From Massilia sp. Root418 (GTDB taxonomy: Bacteria > Pseudomonadota > Gammaproteobacteria > Burkholderiales > Burkholderiaceae_D), in the NCBI RefSeq assembly GCF_001425265.1, contig NZ_LMEC01000020.1, forward strand, positions 365,839 to 429,838: a stretch of 64,000 bases of DNA, in the 5' to 3' direction. Of this stretch, positions 50,448-59,900 are shown one piece after another (the stretch's first letter is position 1; each line of letters opens with the position of its first letter). The notes under the pieces are model-generated. The model saw only the letters and a program-made list of their open reading frames with translations. It was not told the origin of the DNA and made no database searches. A program made the translations under genes and the position numbers.

Positions 50448-51212
50448 ATGATTCCTCTACTGGCGCCCCTGTTCCAGGGCGACTGGGCCGCCTTCGGCGC
50501 AGGCCTGAGCTGCGCGCCGCCGCCCCTGGGCGCGATCCAGCTGGACCGCCTGCTGCATGAGCCGGGCCGGCTGGACGCCGTGCTGCGCCTGCACGCCCGC
50601 CACCTCGGCGTGGACGATCTGCGCCCCGTCAGCACCGGCTGGCTGCTCGACTACTGCTGGATGCTGCTGCCGCCCTTCGCTGCGGCGGCCACCATGCTGC
50701 ATCACCGCCTGCCGCTGGCGCCAGAGCGGGCGTGGCTGGCCATCGACCCGGACGGCCACCCCGAGCGGCTGTATCTGGCCCACGACGGCCACGCCATGCC
50801 GGATACATCCGCCGCTGAGCGCTACGGCGAACTGCTGCGCAGCCATCTGGCGCCGCTGGTGGCCGCGCTGGCGCGGCATGGACGCGTGGCCGAACGCCTC
50901 CTGTGGGGCAACGCGGCGCGCCGCCTCGACGCCGTGTTCGAGCAGATCCTGCTCGCCACCGGCAACGCCGCGCACTGCGCGCAGGACGCGCACGCCCTGC
51001 TGCAGCAGCCGCGCTGGGCGGACGGCCTGCCCAATCCGCTGCAAGGGCCAAGGCGCGTGTTCCACCGGCAGGTCGACGGCGTCGCCACGCAAGTGGCACT
51101 GCACCGCGAGTGCTGCCTGTGCTACATGCTGCCGCAGGACGGCTACTGCACCGCATGCCCGCTGGCCCCGGCCAACTGCGGCATTAAACAGGCGGCCTTG
51201 CGGATCGTCTAG
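50448..51212 (+). CDS. fhuF: FhuF-like siderophore-iron reductase
   Basis: The 254-residue protein ends in CC-x10-C-x2-C (from CCLCYM to CTAC near residues 221-235), the [2Fe-2S] ligand pattern of FhuF. It would reduce ferric hydroxamate in the cytoplasm to release iron. The body (LLDYCWMLLPPFAAAATMLH) fits the ferric-iron-reductase domain. Its stop codon is part of the -10 of the next promoter. First gene of the plus-strand siderophore block. Confidence 0.88.
   Translation: MIPLLAPLFQGDWAAFGAGLSCAPPPLGAIQLDRLLHEPGRLDAVLRLHARHLGVDDLRPVSTGWLLDYCWMLLPPFAAAATMLHHRLPLAPERAWLAIDPDGHPERLYLAHDGHAMPDTSAAERYGELLRSHLAPLVAALARHGRVAERLLWGNAARRLDAVFEQILLATGNAAHCAQDAHALLQQPRWADGLPNPLQGPRRVFHRQVDGVATQVALHRECCLCYMLPQDGYCTACPLAPANCGIKQAALRIV
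51185..51211 (+). promoter_or_regulatory. ECF-type promoter inside the end of fhuF
   Basis: TAAA, 17 bases, CGTCTA. The -10 overlaps the fhuF stop codon (GTCTAG). It ends 46 bp before the esterase ATG. Confidence 0.65.
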
Positions 51213-51256
51213 CGACTGATACCCGCATATTCATCTGCAACCTCACACGGAACGCC

Positions 51257-52243
51257 ATGCAACTTCACCCCGATCTCGAATCCTTCCTGGAACTGGTGCA
51301 AATGGGCGACGCGCCGCCCATGCACCTGCTGTCCCCCACCGAGGCCCGCCGCAGCTATGACGCGGCCACGCCCATGCTCGACACGCCCGGCGAACAGTCG
51401 GTGCGCGCCGAGGACCTGCAGCTGGCGGGGGCGGACGGCCGCCGCATCGGCGCCCGGCTGTACTCTCCGCGCGCCATGCCGCCGCCGGGCGACGGCGCCT
51501 CCCTGCTGCCCGCCCTGCTGTTCTTCCACGGCGGCGGCTACTGTATCGGCGGGCTGGAATCGCACGACGCCCTGTGCCGCGACCTGGCCCACCGCACCCC
51601 CTGCAAGGTGCTGGCGGTGGACTACCGCCTCTCGCCGGAGCATACCTTCCCTGCCGCCCACGACGATGCGCTGGATGCCTGGAACTGGCTGGAGCGCCAG
51701 GCCGGGGTCCACGGCATCGATCCGGCCCGCCTGGCCGCCGGCGGCGACAGCGCGGGCGGCACCCTGGCTACCGCGCTGTGCCTGCGGCTGAAGGCCGACG
51801 GCCGCGCGCAGCCGGTGCTGCAGATGCTGCTCTATCCCTGCACCAGCAGCGTGCAGGACAGCGGCTCGCACCGGCGCTATGCGAGCGGCTACCTGCTCGA
51901 AGCAGACACGCTGCAATGGATGTTCGGGCACCACCTGAACCATGAATCGGAGCGGTGCGACTGGCGCTTTGCGCCCCTGCTGGCGCCCGGCCTGGAGGGA
52001 CTGGCGCCGGCCCACATCGCGCTGGCGGAATTCGATCCGCTGCTCGACGAGGGGCGTGCGTACGCGGCGCGCCTGCGCGAGGCGGAGGTGCCGGTCGCGC
52101 TGGACGTCTACCCCGGCATGGTGCACGACTTCGCGCGGCTGGGCAACATCGTGCCGGAAGCGGACCGGCTGCGCGACGACCTGGCACGCGCACTGGCCAG
52201 TGCTTTCGACGCGCGGGCGCTCGCACCAGCGCTGATGCAATAA
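51257..52243 (+). CDS. HSL-type alpha/beta hydrolase in the siderophore cluster
   Basis: The 328-residue esterase belongs to the hormone-sensitive-lipase family: oxyanion motif FFHGGGYCIGG near residue 95, nucleophile GGDSAGG near 165, acid in EFDPLLDEG near 262 and His in GMVHDF near 292. No signal peptide, so cytoplasmic. In siderophore clusters an esterase may hydrolyse the ferric siderophore or trim an acyl group; neither is proven here. It carries its own ECF-type promoter. Confidence 0.85.
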   Translation: MQLHPDLESFLELVQMGDAPPMHLLSPTEARRSYDAATPMLDTPGEQSVRAEDLQLAGADGRRIGARLYSPRAMPPPGDGASLLPALLFFHGGGYCIGGLESHDALCRDLAHRTPCKVLAVDYRLSPEHTFPAAHDDALDAWNWLERQAGVHGIDPARLAAGGDSAGGTLATALCLRLKADGRAQPVLQMLLYPCTSSVQDSGSHRRYASGYLLEADTLQWMFGHHLNHESERCDWRFAPLLAPGLEGLAPAHIALAEFDPLLDEGRAYAARLREAEVPVALDVYPGMVHDFARLGNIVPEADRLRDDLARALASAFDARALAPALMQ

Positions 52244-52267
52244 ACAATCCGCGCCCCCATCCGTCAA
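52241..52267 (+). promoter_or_regulatory. ECF-type promoter for the acyltransferase gene
   Basis: TAAA, 17 bases, CGTCAA. It begins just before the esterase stop and ends 32 bp before the acyltransferase ATG. Confidence 0.6.
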
Positions 52268-52298
52268 ACATGGAACGCCATCTTCCACGCACACTATC

Positions 52299-53306
52299 AT
52301 GACCGACACCTCTCACTGCCTGGCCGACTACACCGCCGCGTGCGATGGCCAGGCGCTCCGCATCCAGGGGCCGCAATCCGCCGGCCCGGCCATGTGGGGC
52401 TGGAATGCGGCCGAACGCACGCTGCAGCTGGAGGCCAGTACCGCGCCGGCGCTGCCGGAAGCCGTGGCCGCCATCGGCGCCGCCCTGGCCGATATAGAAG
52501 CCCGGCGCGGCGCCACGCTGACGCTACAGGCACCAGCCGCCCTCATTGCCCAGCTGCGCACGCACGGCGTGGCGCTGCCGGGCGCGCAGGAGCAGGTGGC
52601 CGACGTGCCGGCCGAGCTGTTCTGGCAGTATCCGTCCGGCTGGCTGGAACAGGCCTTGCCCCCGCTGCCGCAGCAGCACCGCATGAGCGAAGGCCGCCGC
52701 CATCCGCTGCGCCGCCCGCAGCCGCAGGGCGTGGTGTACCGCCGCCGCGTCCCCTGGCTGGGCAAGACGCTGAGCTTCCACGTAGCCGACACCGAAGCCG
52801 ACCTGCCGCACTTCCACCGCTGGATGAACGATCCGCACGTGGCCGAATTCTGGCAGGAGGAAGGAGACCTGGCGCAGCAGCGCACCTACCTGGAACGCCT
52901 CGCCGCCGATCCGCACGCGCTGCCCCTGGTCGCCTGCCTGGACGGCCAGCCCTTCGGCTATTTCGAAGTGTACTGGGCCAAGGAAGACCGCCTGGCGCCC
53001 TACTACGACGCGCAGGACTACGACCGCGGCTGGCACGTGCTGATCGGCGAGCCCGCGTGCCGGGGCGCCGCCTTCGTATCGGCCTGGCTGCCGTCCATTT
53101 CCCACTACCTGTTCCTGGACGATTGCCGCACCCAGCGCCTGGTGATCGAGCCGCGCTCGGACAACGCGCGCATGCGCCGCAACCTGGCGCGCTCCGGCTA
53201 CGCACTGGTGAAGGAATTCGACTTCCCGCACAAGCGCGCGGTGCTCGGCACGCTGCTGCGCGAGCGCTTCTTCGCTGAACATCTCTGGCTACCGCAACAC
53301 GCGTAA
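52299..53306 (+). CDS. N-hydroxyornithine acyltransferase (IucB-like GNAT)
   Basis: A 335-residue protein with a C-terminal GNAT domain of the siderophore-biosynthesis type (IucB/RhbD/hydroxyornithine transacylase): DTEADLPHFHRWMNDPHVAEFWQ near residue 163, FGYFEVYWAKEDRLAPYYDA near 220 and a CoA-loop ARMRRNLARSGY region near 287. The first 140 residues form an extra N-terminal domain common in this family. It would acylate (probably acetylate) N5-hydroxyornithine to give the hydroxamate. Ten bases separate it from the monooxygenase gene. Confidence 0.88.
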   Translation: MTDTSHCLADYTAACDGQALRIQGPQSAGPAMWGWNAAERTLQLEASTAPALPEAVAAIGAALADIEARRGATLTLQAPAALIAQLRTHGVALPGAQEQVADVPAELFWQYPSGWLEQALPPLPQQHRMSEGRRHPLRRPQPQGVVYRRRVPWLGKTLSFHVADTEADLPHFHRWMNDPHVAEFWQEEGDLAQQRTYLERLAADPHALPLVACLDGQPFGYFEVYWAKEDRLAPYYDAQDYDRGWHVLIGEPACRGAAFVSAWLPSISHYLFLDDCRTQRLVIEPRSDNARMRRNLARSGYALVKEFDFPHKRAVLGTLLRERFFAEHLWLPQHA

Positions 53307-53316
53307 AGGAATCACC

Positions 53317-54561
53317 ATGCACATCCACAATCTGATTGGCATCGGCTTCGGCCCGTCGAACCTGGCGCTGGCCATCGCGCTGTCCGAGCAGGGCCGCGAG
53401 CACGACGCCATCTACCTCGAGCGCCAGCCGCACTTCGCCTGGCATCCGGACATGCTGCTGGACGGCGCCAACATGCAGATCTCCTTCCTGAAGGACCTGG
53501 CGACGCTGCGCAACCCGTCCAGCCGCTACACCTTCCTGAACTATCTGCACCAGCAGCAGCGGCTGCAGGACTTCATCAACCTGAAGACCTTCTACCCCAG
53601 CCGCCAGGAGTTCAACGACTACCTGGGCTGGGCCGCGCGCCACTTCGCGGCCCAGTGCCGCTACGGCGAGGAGGTGACCGCCGTGCATCCGGTGCAGCAG
53701 GGCGGCCGCGTTACGCATTTGTCGGTGCAGTCGCGCGGCGCGGACGGCGTCCTGCATGAGCGCCTGGCGCGCAACATCGTCGTCAGCGTCGGTGGCAGCC
53801 CGGCCATCCCGGAAAGCTTCGCGGCGCTGCGCGGCGACGCGCGCGTGCTCCATTCGAGCAGCTACCTGGGCAGCATGGCGCGCCTGAAGGATGCGCGCCG
53901 GGTGGCGGTGATCGGCGCCGGCCAGAGCGCGGCCGAGATCTTCATGGACCTGCACGGCAAGGGCTGCAGCGTGGACCTGGTCACGCGCGGCCGCGCCATC
54001 AAGCCCGCCGACGACAGCCCCTTCATCAACGAGATCTTCAACGCCGACTACACCGACTATGTATTCAAGCAGCCGCCGGCCGAACGCGCCGCCCTGCTGG
54101 ACGAGTACATGAACACCAACTACGCCGTGGCCGACACCGACCTGATCGAGCAGATCTTCAACGTGTTCTACCAGCAGAAGGTGGTGGGTAATCCGCGCCA
54201 CCAGTTCCTGCGCCGCCACGAGGTGACGGCAGCGCACGCGGATGCGGGCGGCATTTCGCTGCAGCTGAATGACCAGGAAAACGGCACCACTTTCAACGCG
54301 CGCTACGATGCGGTGATCCTCGCCACCGGCTACCGCCGCCAGCAGCATCACAGCCTGCTCGCGCCGCTGGCCCAGTGGCTGGACGGCTTCAGGGTGGACC
54401 GCAACTACCAGCTCCAGGCCGGCCCGCAGTTCGCGCCGCGCGTGTTCCTGCAGGGCGGTTGCGAAGCCTCGCACGGCCTGTCGGACACGCTGCTGTCCGT
54501 GATGGCCATCCGCAGCCACGAGATCGGCGCCGCCCTGCACGACGGCGTCCCCGCCGGCTGA
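53317..54561 (+). CDS. L-ornithine N5-monooxygenase
   Basis: The 414-residue flavin N-hydroxylase makes N5-hydroxyornithine for hydroxamate siderophores. Marks are the FAD motif GIGFGPSNLALA at 8-19, PDMLLDGANMQISFLKDL near 45-62 (substrate side), the NADPH motif VIGAGQSAAEI near 200 and VILATGYRRQ near 330. Ornithine rather than lysine is inferred from the NRPS adenylation code. It is cotranscribed with the acyltransferase. The protein is slightly shorter than PvdA, with a reduced C-terminal tail. Confidence 0.93.
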   Translation: MHIHNLIGIGFGPSNLALAIALSEQGREHDAIYLERQPHFAWHPDMLLDGANMQISFLKDLATLRNPSSRYTFLNYLHQQQRLQDFINLKTFYPSRQEFNDYLGWAARHFAAQCRYGEEVTAVHPVQQGGRVTHLSVQSRGADGVLHERLARNIVVSVGGSPAIPESFAALRGDARVLHSSSYLGSMARLKDARRVAVIGAGQSAAEIFMDLHGKGCSVDLVTRGRAIKPADDSPFINEIFNADYTDYVFKQPPAERAALLDEYMNTNYAVADTDLIEQIFNVFYQQKVVGNPRHQFLRRHEVTAAHADAGGISLQLNDQENGTTFNARYDAVILATGYRRQQHHSLLAPLAQWLDGFRVDRNYQLQAGPQFAPRVFLQGGCEASHGLSDTLLSVMAIRSHEIGAALHDGVPAG

Positions 54562-54567
54562 GCAGCC

Positions 54568-54637
54568 CGGCTGCCCACCTGCCCACCTGCCCGCCTGTCC
54601 GCCTGCCGCCCGCCGCCCGCCAGCCTGCCTGCCTGCA
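54568..54637. repeat. Low-complexity CCTGCC-type repeat
   Basis: CTGCCCAC/CTGCCCGC/CTGCCTGC units run for about 70 bp between the monooxygenase gene and the receptor promoter. A GCCCCGC...GCGGGGC hairpin follows at about 54639-54658 and may act as a weak terminator. Confidence 0.7.
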
Positions 54638-54660
54638 GCCCCGCCGTCCGCGCGGGGCAT

Positions 54661-54687
54661 TAAACAAAGCTTCCCTCCGTTCGTCTA
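54661..54687 (+). promoter_or_regulatory. ECF-type promoter for the siderophore receptor
   Basis: TAAA, 17 bases, CGTCTA, 88 bp before the receptor ATG. Best match of the five sites together with 51185-51211. Confidence 0.68.
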
Positions 54688-54774
54688 TCGATCAGTGACT
54701 TGCACGTCCGTAGCGGATGCGGGGACGCGCACGCCGATTGTTATCGTTTTACTAACCACGAGGTAAATCTTTTC

Positions 54775-56907
54775 ATGACTTCCCGACCTAACACGCCCGC
54801 CAGGCTGCTGGCCGTCTCCATCCAGCTGGCCCTCGCCAGCGGCTACGCCTGCGCGGCCGACGCCAGGCTGCCCACCGTGGAGGTGCGCGCCACCGCCGAC
54901 AAGGACAGCGCCTACATCGCCAGACGCAGCTCGGCGGGCGCCAAAACCGACACCCCCATCATCGAAACGCCGCAGTCTGTGTCGGTGGTCACCTCCGAGC
55001 AGTTCACCACGCAAGGCGCGGGCGACCTGATGGACGCACTGGGGTACACCGCCGGCGTGACCCGCCTGGAAGCGAACGACAAGACCACCGACGGCTTCAT
55101 GCTGCGCGGCTTCTCCGCCGGCGCCGGCGGGGGCTCCATGTACCGCGACGGCGCCAAGTTCATGGTCAACGTATACGACGGCAAACAGGAACTGTATGGC
55201 CTGGAGCGCATCGAAGTGCTGAAGGGCGCAGCGTCCGTGCTGTACGGCGCGGCCGCGCCGGGCGGCATCATCAACACCGTGAGCAAGCGCGCCCGCGCCG
55301 ACATGGTGAACGAAGTAAATCTGGAGGTAGGCAACCTGTCGCGCAAGCAGCTCACCGCCGACGTGGGCGGCGCGCTGGACGCGGCCGGCCAGGTCTACTG
55401 GCGTGTAACCACGCTGCTGCGCGACAGCGGCACCATGACCGGCCACGTGGACGACGACCGCATCTACATTGCTCCCACCCTGACCTGGCAGCTGGGCACC
55501 AACACCAGTCTGAGCCTGCTGTCGCACTACCAGCGCGACAACACGGCATACAACTACGCGCTGCCGGTGGAAGGCACCATCGCGCCCAATCCGAACGGCG
55601 CCCTGTCGCGCCACCTGTTCACGGGCGAGCCGGGCTACGACAAGTACAAAAACACGCAATACTCCGCCGGCTACCAGCTGGACCACAAGTTCAGCGAGAA
55701 CACCCGGCTGCACCACGGCCTGCGCTACTTCAAGACCGATATCGACTTCCCGTCCACCAGCCTGTATGGCTGGGCGCCGGGCACCGGCGCGGCCGGGCTG
55801 CTGATCCAGGGACGCGGCGCGCAGGACCGCACCGACGAATCGCACATGGCCACGGCGGACGCCTTCGTCGAGCACAAGCTGCAGACCGGCGCACTGAACC
55901 ACCGCATCCTGCTGGGCGGCGACTACACCTACCAGTTCCACAGCAGCGAACGCTATAACCGGACCATCGCCCCGATCAATATGTTCAACCCGGCCTACGG
56001 CGCGCAGCCGGGCGCGCAGCGCCAGCTGTTCGACTGGTATCCGGACACCAAGCAGCGCCGCGCCGGTGCCTACCTGCAGGACCAGATGAAGCTGGACCGC
56101 CTGGTGCTGCTGGCCGGCGTCCGCCACGACAACACCAACGAGACCACCGCGCCGCTGACGCCGCCGAAGTCCTGGTCCAAGGAGAAGAACAGCGACTGGA
56201 CCGGCCGCGCAGGCGCCGTCTACCTGTTCGACAACGGCCTGGCGCCGTTCGCCAGCTGGAGCCAGTCCTTCGAGCCGGCCAGCGGCGTGGACAAGGACGG
56301 CAACCGCTTCAAGCCCACCCATGGCGAGCAGTTCGAAGCCGGCGTGCGCTACCAGCCGGGCAACGGCAGCACCATGCTCAGCGCCACCGCCTACCAGCTG
56401 ACGCAGAGCGACGTGCTGGCGCCGGACCCGAACGCCCCCGCAAGCAATCCGGGCGCGCAGATCCAGGTGGGCGAGATCCGCTCGCGCGGCTTTGAGCTGG
56501 AAGCCCGCACCGCGCTGAACAAGCAGATCAACCTGGTGGCGGCCTACGCGTATACGGACGCGCGCATCACCCGCATGACCATTCCCTCCTACATCGGCAA
56601 GCGCCAGGGCGGCGTGCCGTACAACCAGCTGTCGCTGTGGGCCGACTACAGCGCGCCGTTCGGCGTGCAGGGCCTGAAGGCCGGCCTGGGCGCGCGCTAC
56701 GTGGGCGAAACCGTTGGCACCTGGGTGGCGGGCAAGATCCCGGCGGCCACCATTGCCGACGCCATGGTCAGCTATGACTACCAGAACTGGCGCCTGGCGC
56801 TGAATGTGCGCAACCTGGCGGACAAGAACTACATCGCCTCCTGCACCTACGGCTGCTTCTTCGGCGCCTCGCGCGAGATCAAGCTGAACGCCGGCTACCG
56901 CTTCTAA
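54775..56907 (+). CDS. TonB-dependent siderophore receptor
   Basis: The 710-residue outer-membrane receptor has a signal peptide ending YACAADA, then LPTVEVRATADKDS (TonB box region), a plug with IIETPQSVSVVTSEQF, GFMLRGFSAG and RIEVLKGAASVLYGAAAPGGIIN, and a barrel ending in LNAGYRF with terminal Phe. It is of the TIGR01783-like siderophore class and should import the ferric form of the peptide made here. No N-terminal signalling domain of the FecA type is present, so it is not itself a sigma-factor signaller. A strong terminator follows. Confidence 0.93.
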   Translation: MTSRPNTPARLLAVSIQLALASGYACAADARLPTVEVRATADKDSAYIARRSSAGAKTDTPIIETPQSVSVVTSEQFTTQGAGDLMDALGYTAGVTRLEANDKTTDGFMLRGFSAGAGGGSMYRDGAKFMVNVYDGKQELYGLERIEVLKGAASVLYGAAAPGGIINTVSKRARADMVNEVNLEVGNLSRKQLTADVGGALDAAGQVYWRVTTLLRDSGTMTGHVDDDRIYIAPTLTWQLGTNTSLSLLSHYQRDNTAYNYALPVEGTIAPNPNGALSRHLFTGEPGYDKYKNTQYSAGYQLDHKFSENTRLHHGLRYFKTDIDFPSTSLYGWAPGTGAAGLLIQGRGAQDRTDESHMATADAFVEHKLQTGALNHRILLGGDYTYQFHSSERYNRTIAPINMFNPAYGAQPGAQRQLFDWYPDTKQRRAGAYLQDQMKLDRLVLLAGVRHDNTNETTAPLTPPKSWSKEKNSDWTGRAGAVYLFDNGLAPFASWSQSFEPASGVDKDGNRFKPTHGEQFEAGVRYQPGNGSTMLSATAYQLTQSDVLAPDPNAPASNPGAQIQVGEIRSRGFELEARTALNKQINLVAAYAYTDARITRMTIPSYIGKRQGGVPYNQLSLWADYSAPFGVQGLKAGLGARYVGETVGTWVAGKIPAATIADAMVSYDYQNWRLALNVRNLADKNYIASCTYGCFFGASREIKLNAGYRF

Positions 56908-56941
56908 TCTTCATCCTGATCTGCCTGCTGATGTAAAGCCT

Positions 56942-56972
56942 GGCCCCGCAGCGCAAGCTGCGGGGCCTTTTT
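56942..56972 (+). terminator. Rho-independent terminator after the siderophore receptor
   Basis: GGCCCCGCAGC pairs with GCTGCGGGGCC over GCAA (an 11-bp stem with a tetraloop), followed by TTTTT. It lies in the convergent gap before the NRPS stop. Confidence 0.92.
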
Positions 56973-56975
56973 GCC

Positions 56976-59900
56976 TTATACGCTGGCTTCCGCGCCCAGC
57001 AGTGCCGCGGCCTGCTGCAGCCACGCTGCGTCGCGCATCAGCGAGTAGTGGTCGGCAGCCACTTCCCTGGCCGCGAGGGTGCCCAGCTGGCGGGCCAGGG
57101 CAGACTGATCGGCTCCCGCGCGGCCCGCCACCCACCAGCATTGCGCGGTGCAGGCCAATGCCGGCGCCGGCCCGGCCTCGATCGACAGTGCCTTCAGGTG
57201 GCGCGCCACCTCGAAGCTGCGCACGATCTCGGCGGCCCCCATGCCCGCCAGCGCGGACTGCGCAGCCGCTCCCCCTGCCAGCAACAGCGCCACCAGCCCT
57301 TCCATGTCCGCCGCCACCGCACCTTGCAGCTCGGGGCGCAGCGTTTCCAGGTCCGCCTTCGGCAGCACGATGCCAAGGAATTCGGCGAAGTCTGCCTGCC
57401 AGGCCGGCATGGGCATGGCCGACACGCCCGCCACGTAGGGGTCGGCCAGTGCCAGCAACGACACTGTCTGTCCCTGCGCCTCCAGCGCGCCGGCCGCCAT
57501 CGCCGCCAGCGTGCCGCCCAGCGACCAGCCGAGCAGGCGGTATGGCCCCTCGGGCTGCGCCTGGCGGATCAGCGCCGCATAGTCGGCCGCCATCTGCTCC
57601 AGCGACGCGTCCACATGGCCGGCCTGCGACAGCATGCGGCAGGCAATGCCGTACACCGTGGCCACGCCGTCGAGCTGGCGCGCCAGCGGCTGGTAGTCGA
57701 ACACCGTGCCGAAGCCGGCGTGGATGCAGAACAGCGCCTCCTTGCCGCTGCGGTTCAGCGCTATCACGCCCGGAGCCGCGCTCTCCAGTCCCAGCAAGCT
57801 GGCGATGGTGGGCTTTTGCATCAGGTCCCGCAGCTTGAAGCTGAAGCGCTCATCCTTCAGGGCGCGCAGGCGGGAGATCAGCTTCAGGCAAAGCAGCGAG
57901 TCGCCGCCCAGCTCGAAGAAATTGTCCGTCTCGCCCACCTGCTCCACGCCCAGCACCTCCTGCCACACCTGCGCCATGCGCTGCGCGGCCGGTGTGGATG
58001 GCGCACGGTATGCGCGCTCCGGATGCGCCGCGATGGCGGGCAAGGCGTGCCGGTCCAGCTTCCCGGTCGGCAGGCGGGGCAGTTTGGGCAGCACGGCATA
58101 CGCCGCCGGCTGCATGAAGTCCGGCAGCGCGGCGGCCAGTGCCTCCCTGGCCCGCCCGGCCAGCGCATCGGCAGACTCATCGGCCGCGCCATCGGCCACG
58201 TCGCCGGCGGCGAGGTAGGCCAGCAGGCGGCGCCCAGCCGCGTCGTCGCTGGCGATCACCGCCACGTCGCGCACGCCCTCCACCTTCAGCAGCTGTGCTT
58301 CGATCTCGCCAAGCTCGATGCGGAAGCCGCGTATCTTCACCTGGTGGTCGGCACGGCCGATGTACTCGGCATTGCCATCCTCCAGCCAGCGCACCAGGTC
58401 CCCGGTACGGTACAGGCGCCCGCCGCCGCCGCCGAACGGGTCGGCCACGAAACGCTCGGCGGTCAATGCGCCGCGGCCGAGGTAGCCGCGCGCCAGGCCG
58501 TAGCCGCCGATATACAGCTCGCCGACCGCGCCCGGCGGCACTGGCTGCAGGTCTGCATCCAGCACGTAGGCGGTGCGGTCGCCGACCGGCCGGCCGATGG
58601 GCGCATAGGCGCAATCGAAAGTCTGGTCCCCGCGCGCCTGCCAGATCAGCGGCGTGACCACTGCCTCAGTGGGCCCATAGCCGTTAATCAGGCGCTGCGG
58701 GCGCAGGTGGCGGCGCACCTTGTCGTAGCCCGCCTTGGGCATGGCTTCGCCGCCGAACACATACAGGTCCACCGGCGGCGGATTGCCTTCGGCACCGGCC
58801 CAATCGGCCAGCTGGCCCAGGTAGGCAGGCGGGAACGCCACGTTGGACACCTGGTAGCGGTGCAGCGCATCGCAGGCCTGCTCGGCGGTCCAGATTTCAG
58901 GATCGCGGATCGCCACGGCGGCGCCGATGGTCAGTGCGCTGATCCAGCGCTCATGCGCGCCGTCGAACGAGAACGACATGAACAGCAATTCGCAGGAGTC
59001 CGGGCCCATGCCATATATCTCGGCCGTGGCCGCGCAATGCATGGCCAATGGGCCATGCGCCACCGCCACGCCCTTCGGCTGGCCGGTGGAGCCGGAAGTG
59101 TAGATCGCATACGCCAGCTGGTGCGCGTGCTGCGCCAGGCCGGGGTTGCGGGTGCTGAAACCGTCCAGTTCCAGCGTTTCCAGCAGCACCGTGGGGCACG
59201 GCAACTGGTGGCTGTACTGCGAGCTGGCCAGCAGCAGCGCCGGGGCGCAGTCGCGCACGATGTACTCCAGCCGCTCCTGTGGATATTCCGCGTCCAGCGG
59301 CACGTAGCAGCCGCCGGCCTTCATGATGGCCAGCAGCGCCACGATCATCTCCAGCGACCGTGGCAGCAGCACCGCCACGCGCTGCTCCGGCTCCAGGCCC
59401 TGGGCCAGCAACCAGTGCGCAAGGCGGTTGGCGCGCTCATTGAGCTCCCGGTAGTTCAGCTCGGAGTCTCCCATCAGCAGCGCAATCGCCTCGCCGCGGC
59501 CCTCGGCGTGACGCTCTATCTGGCGGTAAACCCAGTCGGGACGCGACGGCGCACTGGTGCGGCCCAGCGCCTCGGTGCTGAGGCGCGCCAGCCGTTCCGC
59601 ATGCGCGGCGCCGGTGCGGGGCAATTCGCCCAGCGGCGCGTCCGGCCGCGCCAGCATGCGGTGCAGCAGCTCGTCCATCTCGGCGCGAACTTCCTCGACC
59701 GCCGCCGCGCTGAAGCCTGAGCGCGCGTAGCAGTACTCGATCTCCAGCGTGTCCTTGAGCGTCACCTGCAAGTCCATGGCGTAGCCGGTAAGGCCTTCGC
59801 TATGGATCGGTCCGAAGCGCAGGCCAAGGTCGTCCGCGCAGCGCAGCGCGCTGCTGACGGGATAGTTCTCGAATACCACGATGCTGTCGAACAGCGGCTG

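Noticed and set aside
54700..54765. Possible Fur box in the receptor leader (ATTGTTATCGTTTTAC)
   Set aside because: Only a weak match to the 19-bp consensus; the ECF-type promoter explains iron control better.
54700..54774. Extended N-terminus of the siderophore receptor
   Set aside because: The extension would start at TTG and place 25 polar residues before the signal peptide; ATG 54775 gives a normal export signal.
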